Origin: Oscillospiraceae bacterium
GTDB taxonomy: Bacteria > Bacillota > Clostridia > Oscillospirales > Acutalibacteraceae
Direction of reading: 5' to 3'
NCBI GenBank assembly: GCA_902774165.1
Contig: CACYHJ010000104.1
Coordinates: 1 to 8,215, forward strand
Length of the DNA: 8,215 nucleotides
Shown here: positions 5,186 to 8,215 of the stretch, piece after piece
Numbering within the stretch: the stretch's first letter is position 1
Layout: every line of letters begins with the position of its first letter
Notes under the pieces: generated by a model
What the model was told of the DNA's origin: nothing
What the model saw: only the letters and a program-made list of their open reading frames with translations
Database searches by the model: none
Position numbers and translations under genes: made by a program

Positions 5186-6973
5186 TTATTTCTTTGCGTA
5201 AATACCGGAGTAGACCCAGTTCATCCTGCCGAAAGGCGCCGCCTCACCGCGGGTATAGAAAGAATAGACGTCGCCGTCGGTGTAATTGTCCGCCCATTTG
5301 AAACTCAGGGTCGCGTCCGCGCCGGGGGCAAAGCCGAGAAGCGACTTTTCCACTCGCAGCATCAGGCGACTGCCTTCATATCTGATCGCAGCGTTCCCGA
5401 GCGCGGTGCGCTCGTCGCCGTTGATCTTTTCCACCGACGCTTCTCCGTTTTCGGGCGAGGTGCGGTTGATGCAGAAATCATAACCCTCATTGCCGTTCAC
5501 GTTGATAAACAGCGTCATCCAGCCCGTATCCGCCGGAGAAGTGAGATCGCCGTCGGTCTCCGCATAGAAATACAGGTTATCCTTATCTTCCGCGACCTTT
5601 GCGAGAACGATATCGTTCCTGCCGGAATCGTCGGTATACCGCAGGCTGCCGAAGCCCGCACTGTCCCGGTCCGCGGTATCGCCGCGGTAGTCTTTGTAAA
5701 CGGCGTTCACGCCGTCCCACTGGGAAAAATCGCCGTTTACGTCGATCACGGTCTCTTCTCCGCGGGGCAGCACGTCTCTTGTCCCCTTGAATTTCGCGAT
5801 ATAATCGACCATCTGCATATAGTAATTGTCGCCGAGGATGCCGGCGGAGGGCTCAAGATCCCGGGAATATTCGGTGTCGCAGTTGTCGCAGAAGCCGATG
5901 GGTTCGTTATCGACGAACTGCAGGCGCTGCGCCGCCCACTCGTTGAAGCCGGTGACGAAAATGATATCGGGATCCAGCTTGATGGCGTATTCCCACTGTT
6001 CGGCGAAATTATAACCGTGCAGCACGGCGCCCTCGCCCGTATCCTTTTTGCCGTCGTGCCAGCTTCTGCCGTGGTCGTTGCCGCCGTACCAGGCGGAGGC
6101 GCTGAACCGGCAGGTATCGCAGTGCTGCGCCACGGAAACGTTCATGATGCTCTCATCCTTGAACGAGTTTTTATAATACGCGCCGATCGTATTCAGCGTA
6201 GTGCCGAATTCCATCCACGGGAAACCGTCGCTGTGCTTCTGATCCGTCGGCCACTGTACCTCCTTGACGCGGAAGTATTCGTTCACCTCGGGCCGCAGAT
6301 TCTCGTCGTCCGCGTTGCCCACGATCATCGGCTTGCCGTTCATACGGAACCAGAGCTCGTCGAGCTTCGGATACGTATTTTTCAGCTCCTCGTTATTGTA
6401 AAGCCGGTCATAGAGCAGGTTCATCACGTTGCCGGAACCCGCGTTGGTATAAAACGCCAGCTGCGGCACGTCCCATCCCTGCTCATAATAACCGTACCAG
6501 ACGTCGATCAGATCCAGCACGCGTTCGAGATACGGGTAGCCGTTGGTGGTGTCGAACACCATGAAATCGACGCCCGCGTCCGTCAGCATCTGGCAGTGAC
6601 GGCTGATGACCCATTTGTCGGAGCTCAGATAATAGCCGAACAGCGGCTCACCCCAGTGATGGAACGCGCCATACCCGCCGCCGCCGTATTCCATCCATTT
6701 TTCGGAGGACTCGATCGCGTCGGGATGCGCCTCGACGAACTCCGTATTGTTATAGGGACCCGAAGTGCCGTGTTCGCCGAGCCAGAGAAAATAGAAGATA
6801 CCGACCTTCTTTTCACTTTCTCCGGCGGTCACGGCCTGCCGGCCGAGCGCGTCCGTCGCCGTAAGCGAGCCCGTGTCGGGAACGGTGACGTTCTTCACCG
6901 GAGCGGAGAACGGAAAGACCGTCCTGAACACCAGTACGAATATGAGATAAATATAAGTCAGAAACTGTACCAT
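5186..6973 (-). CDS. Putative GH71/GH99-like glycosidase with C-terminal CBM9/DOMON-like domain (first paralogue)
   Basis: 595 aa from the ATG at 6973, which has GGGAGG at a 7-nt spacing. An in-frame ATG at 7039 overlaps the -10 region and is rejected. Residues 1-23 form a hydrophobic segment without Lys or Arg before it, an unusual export signal or anchor. The catalytic-like barrel spans about 55-400, with HHWGEPLFGYY (E109), FDTTN (D141), NFAEQW (E325) and TGFNEW (E345). A C-terminal beta domain (408-595) opens DVNGDFSQW, carries GRNDI, NLYFY and FKWADN, and ends FGRMNWVY, matching CBM9/DOMON-type modules fused to clostridial glycosidases. It is first in the operon, after the promoter at 7038-7066 and 39 nt before its paralogue. 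The family assignment rests on motif memory; a glycosidase role is likely, but substrate and bond type are unknown. Confidence 0.92.
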   Translation of the reverse strand: MVQFLTYIYLIFVLVFRTVFPFSAPVKNVTVPDTGSLTATDALGRQAVTAGESEKKVGIFYFLWLGEHGTSGPYNNTEFVEAHPDAIESSEKWMEYGGGGYGAFHHWGEPLFGYYLSSDKWVISRHCQMLTDAGVDFMVFDTTNGYPYLERVLDLIDVWYGYYEQGWDVPQLAFYTNAGSGNVMNLLYDRLYNNEELKNTYPKLDELWFRMNGKPMIVGNADDENLRPEVNEYFRVKEVQWPTDQKHSDGFPWMEFGTTLNTIGAYYKNSFKDESIMNVSVAQHCDTCRFSASAWYGGNDHGRSWHDGKKDTGEGAVLHGYNFAEQWEYAIKLDPDIIFVTGFNEWAAQRLQFVDNEPIGFCDNCDTEYSRDLEPSAGILGDNYYMQMVDYIAKFKGTRDVLPRGEETVIDVNGDFSQWDGVNAVYKDYRGDTADRDSAGFGSLRYTDDSGRNDIVLAKVAEDKDNLYFYAETDGDLTSPADTGWMTLFINVNGNEGYDFCINRTSPENGEASVEKINGDERTALGNAAIRYEGSRLMLRVEKSLLGFAPGADATLSFKWADNYTDGDVYSFYTRGEAAPFGRMNWVYSGIYAKK

Positions 6974-6980
6974 CGGATTC

Positions 6981-6986
6981 CCTCCC
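6981..6986 (-). promoter_or_regulatory. Ribosome binding site GGGAGG of the first paralogue
   Basis: The minus strand reads GGGAGG, seven bases before the ATG at 6973. It decides between this start and the in-frame ATG at 7039. Confidence 0.8.
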
Positions 6987-7037
6987 GATTTTTTTATCGT
7001 CCCGACGTTTTTTGCGTCCGACGGAATTGTTAATTTC

Positions 7038-7066
7038 AATATATCATCTTTTCGGAAAAATGTAAA
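7038..7066 (-). promoter_or_regulatory. Sigma-70-type promoter of the paralogue operon
   Basis: On the minus strand, TTTACA (7066-7061), exactly 17 bases and TATATT (7043-7038) lie in an AT-rich stretch. Transcription would begin near 7031, giving a leader of about 58 nt. That leader contains A-runs and two GTCGG-ACG-like direct repeats that might fold weakly. Confidence 0.75.
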
Positions 7067-7203
7067 GTGAATATTTCGGGGAAAGGGGGTGCAAAGCGTT
7101 TTAAAGAGAGAGCACGCAGTTCTGATTCATGCACAGCATTGATATTCCCTTTTTATTGGCGTTTCGGCTGCCCTCCGCGCGGTCACAGACGTTTCATAAC
7201 ACG
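7067..7203. other. Intergenic stretch without a recognised gene
   Basis: This is the rest of a 314-base gap between the stop at 7288 and the start at 6973. It lies between the terminator (7204-7248) and the promoter (7038-7066). The only open frame noticed is a 12-codon minus-strand ATG frame at 7139-7101, with a weak AAGGGA before it. It sits upstream of the predicted promoter, so it is not a leader peptide of the operon. No clear riboswitch, tRNA or operator was seen. Confidence 0.5.
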
Positions 7204-7248
7204 AAAAAAGACTGCATTCCCTCCGCAAGGTGAGCCTGCAGCCTTTTT
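7204..7248 (-). terminator. Strong bidirectional Rho-independent terminator after the repeat protein gene
   Basis: AAAAAGACTGCA (7205-7216) pairs with TGCAGCCTTTTT (7237-7248) over 12 positions with one G-U wobble, around a 20-base loop. The minus strand ends in six T and the plus strand in five T. It lies 40 bases after the stop at 7288 and separates the repeat protein from the paralogue operon. Confidence 0.85.
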
Positions 7249-7287
7249 CGGGGACTCTTTACAGCCCCTCATATTTTGTTATACGGA

Positions 7288-8215
7288 TCAGGTAATATAA
7301 CTGATCATGTGCGCCAGGTGGATATAGAAATGGACGATCTGGAAGATGATACCGGGGAAGCCGAGGTCCTCGGCCAGCGGGAGGAGTGGGCAGAGTTCGC
7401 AGAAGAACTTGCCGCAGTATTCGCAGCAGCCCTCGCCGCGCAGGTTCTGATGCACGATATGATGTCCGAAACCGCCGGGGATATTCCTTGTCTCGACGGC
7501 GCCGCACTTCGCGCACTCCCGGTGCTGCGTACCTTCCGAGGTACAAGTCACGGCTGACCCGTCGTCGTTGACCCACTCGCCCCATGCGTGGTCGGTTTTA
7601 GCGATCGATCTTGTTTCGGTCTTGCCGCAGACGGAGCACTTCCTTGTCTGTTCTCCCGCCTGCGTGCAGGTGGCTTCTTTCGTGACGGTCCACGCGCCGA
7701 AAGAATGCGCGTTCGTCTTGGGAATGCTTCTCGTTTCGGTCTCGCCGCAGACCGCGCATCTGCGCATCTCGGTCCCGTTCTTTTTGCAGGTCGCAGGGGA
7801 GGTCACGGACCATTCGCCGAACGCGTGAGAGCCGACGGCGGCTACCGTCACGTCTCTGGTATCGCTGTGCGGCGCGTCGTCAGGGCTGTTCGCCGCGGCG
7901 ACGGTCGCCGTCAGGGTGACGTTCTGCGTCTCTGTGCACTTTGCGGCGGGGAGCGCTGCAGGGTCGATTTCCGCATCCGCGGTATCCGTCGCGCCGCAGC
8001 CGGTGCAGACGTAGTTTGCTTCGGCAGTATAGCCGGTCACATTGTCGCCCGACCATGTGATGTCGACGAACCGCCACGCATGGGAGCCGACGGCGGCAAC
8101 CGTCACGTCTTTGGTATCGCTGTGCTCTTCGCTGTCGAGGCTGTCCTCTGCGGCGACAGTCGCCGTCAGGGTGACGTTCTGCGCTTCCAGACACTTTGCG
8201 GCGGGAAGCGTCGCC
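7288..8215 (-). CDS. C-terminal part of a large secreted repeat protein with CxxC repeats and hydrophobic tail (start outside window)
   Basis: The frame is open to the right edge: 308 residues are visible, the stop is TGA at 7290-7288 and the N-terminus is missing. A GTG at 8106 is in frame but is only an internal Val. In visible-residue numbering, about 1-127 hold part of one and then a whole 85-residue repeat (NVTLTATVAA, HSDT-DVTVAAVGSHA, FVDITWSGD, YVCTGCGATD). Residues 129-246 hold three 40-residue repeats of the form HAFGEW..ATC..G...RxCxxCGETETRSIP. The end is a Cys knot (GCCEYCGKFFCELC, about 262-275) followed by a mostly hydrophobic, His-rich stretch to the C-terminus. Such CxxC repeats are frequent in very large clostridial surface proteins. 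The role is probably structural or adhesive, with the Cys pairs binding zinc or forming disulfides. No catalytic domain is visible in this part. Confidence 0.85.
   Translation of the reverse strand, partial: ATLPAAKCLEAQNVTLTATVAAEDSLDSEEHSDTKDVTVAAVGSHAWRFVDITWSGDNVTGYTAEANYVCTGCGATDTADAEIDPAALPAAKCTETQNVTLTATVAAANSPDDAPHSDTRDVTVAAVGSHAFGEWSVTSPATCKKNGTEMRRCAVCGETETRSIPKTNAHSFGAWTVTKEATCTQAGEQTRKCSVCGKTETRSIAKTDHAWGEWVNDDGSAVTCTSEGTQHRECAKCGAVETRNIPGGFGHHIVHQNLRGEGCCEYCGKFFCELCPLLPLAEDLGFPGIIFQIVHFYIHLAHMISYIT
7477..7830 (-). repeat. Three CxxC surface-protein repeats
   Basis: Three tandem units of about 40 residues each start with HAFGEW, HSFGAW or HAWGEW. Each carries a single Cys (ATC or VTC) about ten residues before a CxxC pair (CAVC, CSVC, CAKC) and ends with ETRSIP or ETRNIP. 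The third differs most (WVNDDGSAVTC), as is usual at the edge of an array. Confidence 0.8.
7829..8215 (-). repeat. 255-bp (85-aa) tandem repeat running off the right edge
   Basis: Bases 7829-7960 match 8084-8215 in constant register, with no indel over the 132 bases compared. The shared parts include GAGCCGACGGCGG and GTCGCCGTCAGGGTGACGTT on the plus strand. The period is exactly 255 bases. The match reaches the window end, so more copies may lie to the right. Confidence 0.85.

Noticed and set aside
4562..7033. 823-codon plus-strand open frame, with a repeated internal pattern
   Set aside because: It spans both paralogues antisense. Its apparent internal duplication (RIDVAVGVIV, DEIDAR-type segments) mirrors the two real minus-strand genes and is not an independent repeat protein.
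6974..7039. Upstream in-frame ATG extending the first paralogue by 22 residues
   Set aside because: It overlaps the -10 box and would lie before the predicted transcription start. The added residues would precede the hydrophobic segment, and the ATG at 6973 has a much better ribosome binding site.
7101..7139. 12-codon minus-strand frame (MLCMNQNCVLSL) as a leader peptide
   Set aside because: It lies upstream of the predicted promoter and has only a weak ribosome binding site. No attenuator structure was seen around it.
7829..8215. Regular repeats as a possible CRISPR array
   Set aside because: The period is 255 bases, the repeats are coding and in frame, and there are no short identical repeats with unique spacers.

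Overview
The window looks like chromosomal DNA from an anaerobic, fairly GC-rich member of the Clostridia, most likely a gut or rumen relative of the Oscillospiraceae. The basis is strong AGGAGG-type ribosome binding sites, sigma-70-type promoters with 17-nt spacers, AT-rich intergenic gaps between GC-rich genes, and secreted proteins built from CxxC repeats typical of uncultured Clostridia. No rRNA, tRNA, transposase, phage gene or CRISPR array was seen. Every real gene lies on the minus strand, so transcription runs from high to low coordinates. The long plus-strand open frames are antisense shadows.

Layout in transcription order. (1) 8215-7288: the C-terminal 308 residues of a large secreted repeat protein. 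It has 85-residue repeats, three CxxC repeats, a Cys-rich knot and a hydrophobic tail, and ends at a strong terminator (7204-7248). (2) A promoter at 7038-7066 drives two tandem paralogues, 6973-5186 (595 aa) and 5146-3344 (600 aa). Each has a hydrophobic N-terminal segment, a TIM-barrel glycosidase-like domain of the GH71/GH99 type, and a C-terminal CBM9/DOMON-like beta domain. A terminator lies at 3171-3204. (3) A promoter at 3121-3149 precedes a small CxxC-repeat exported protein (3083-2343). Its natural ATG start is one base out of frame beside a run of six A. (4) A promoter at 2172-2200 drives a 641-aa protein (2126-201) that joins a signal peptide and a ComEC-like metallo-beta-lactamase domain to a xylose-isomerase-like TIM barrel. 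(5) 139-1 is the first 46 codons of another gene, with a perfect AGGAGG site, leaving the window on the left.

The common theme appears to be the cell surface and carbohydrate. There are two glycosidase-like enzymes with carbohydrate-binding modules, a sugar isomerase/epimerase-like domain, an exported metallo-hydrolase, and CxxC-repeat proteins with hydrophobic tails. That these genes act together is inferred from neighbourhood only.

The points most worth a second look are: the MBL-TIM-barrel fusion with a strong ribosome binding site at the exact domain junction; the A6 homopolymer frame break in the small CxxC protein; the Cys-plus-amphipathic-helix segments shared by three otherwise unrelated proteins, a candidate surface-attachment module; and the tandem paralogue pair, which may represent an uncharacterised glycosidase group.
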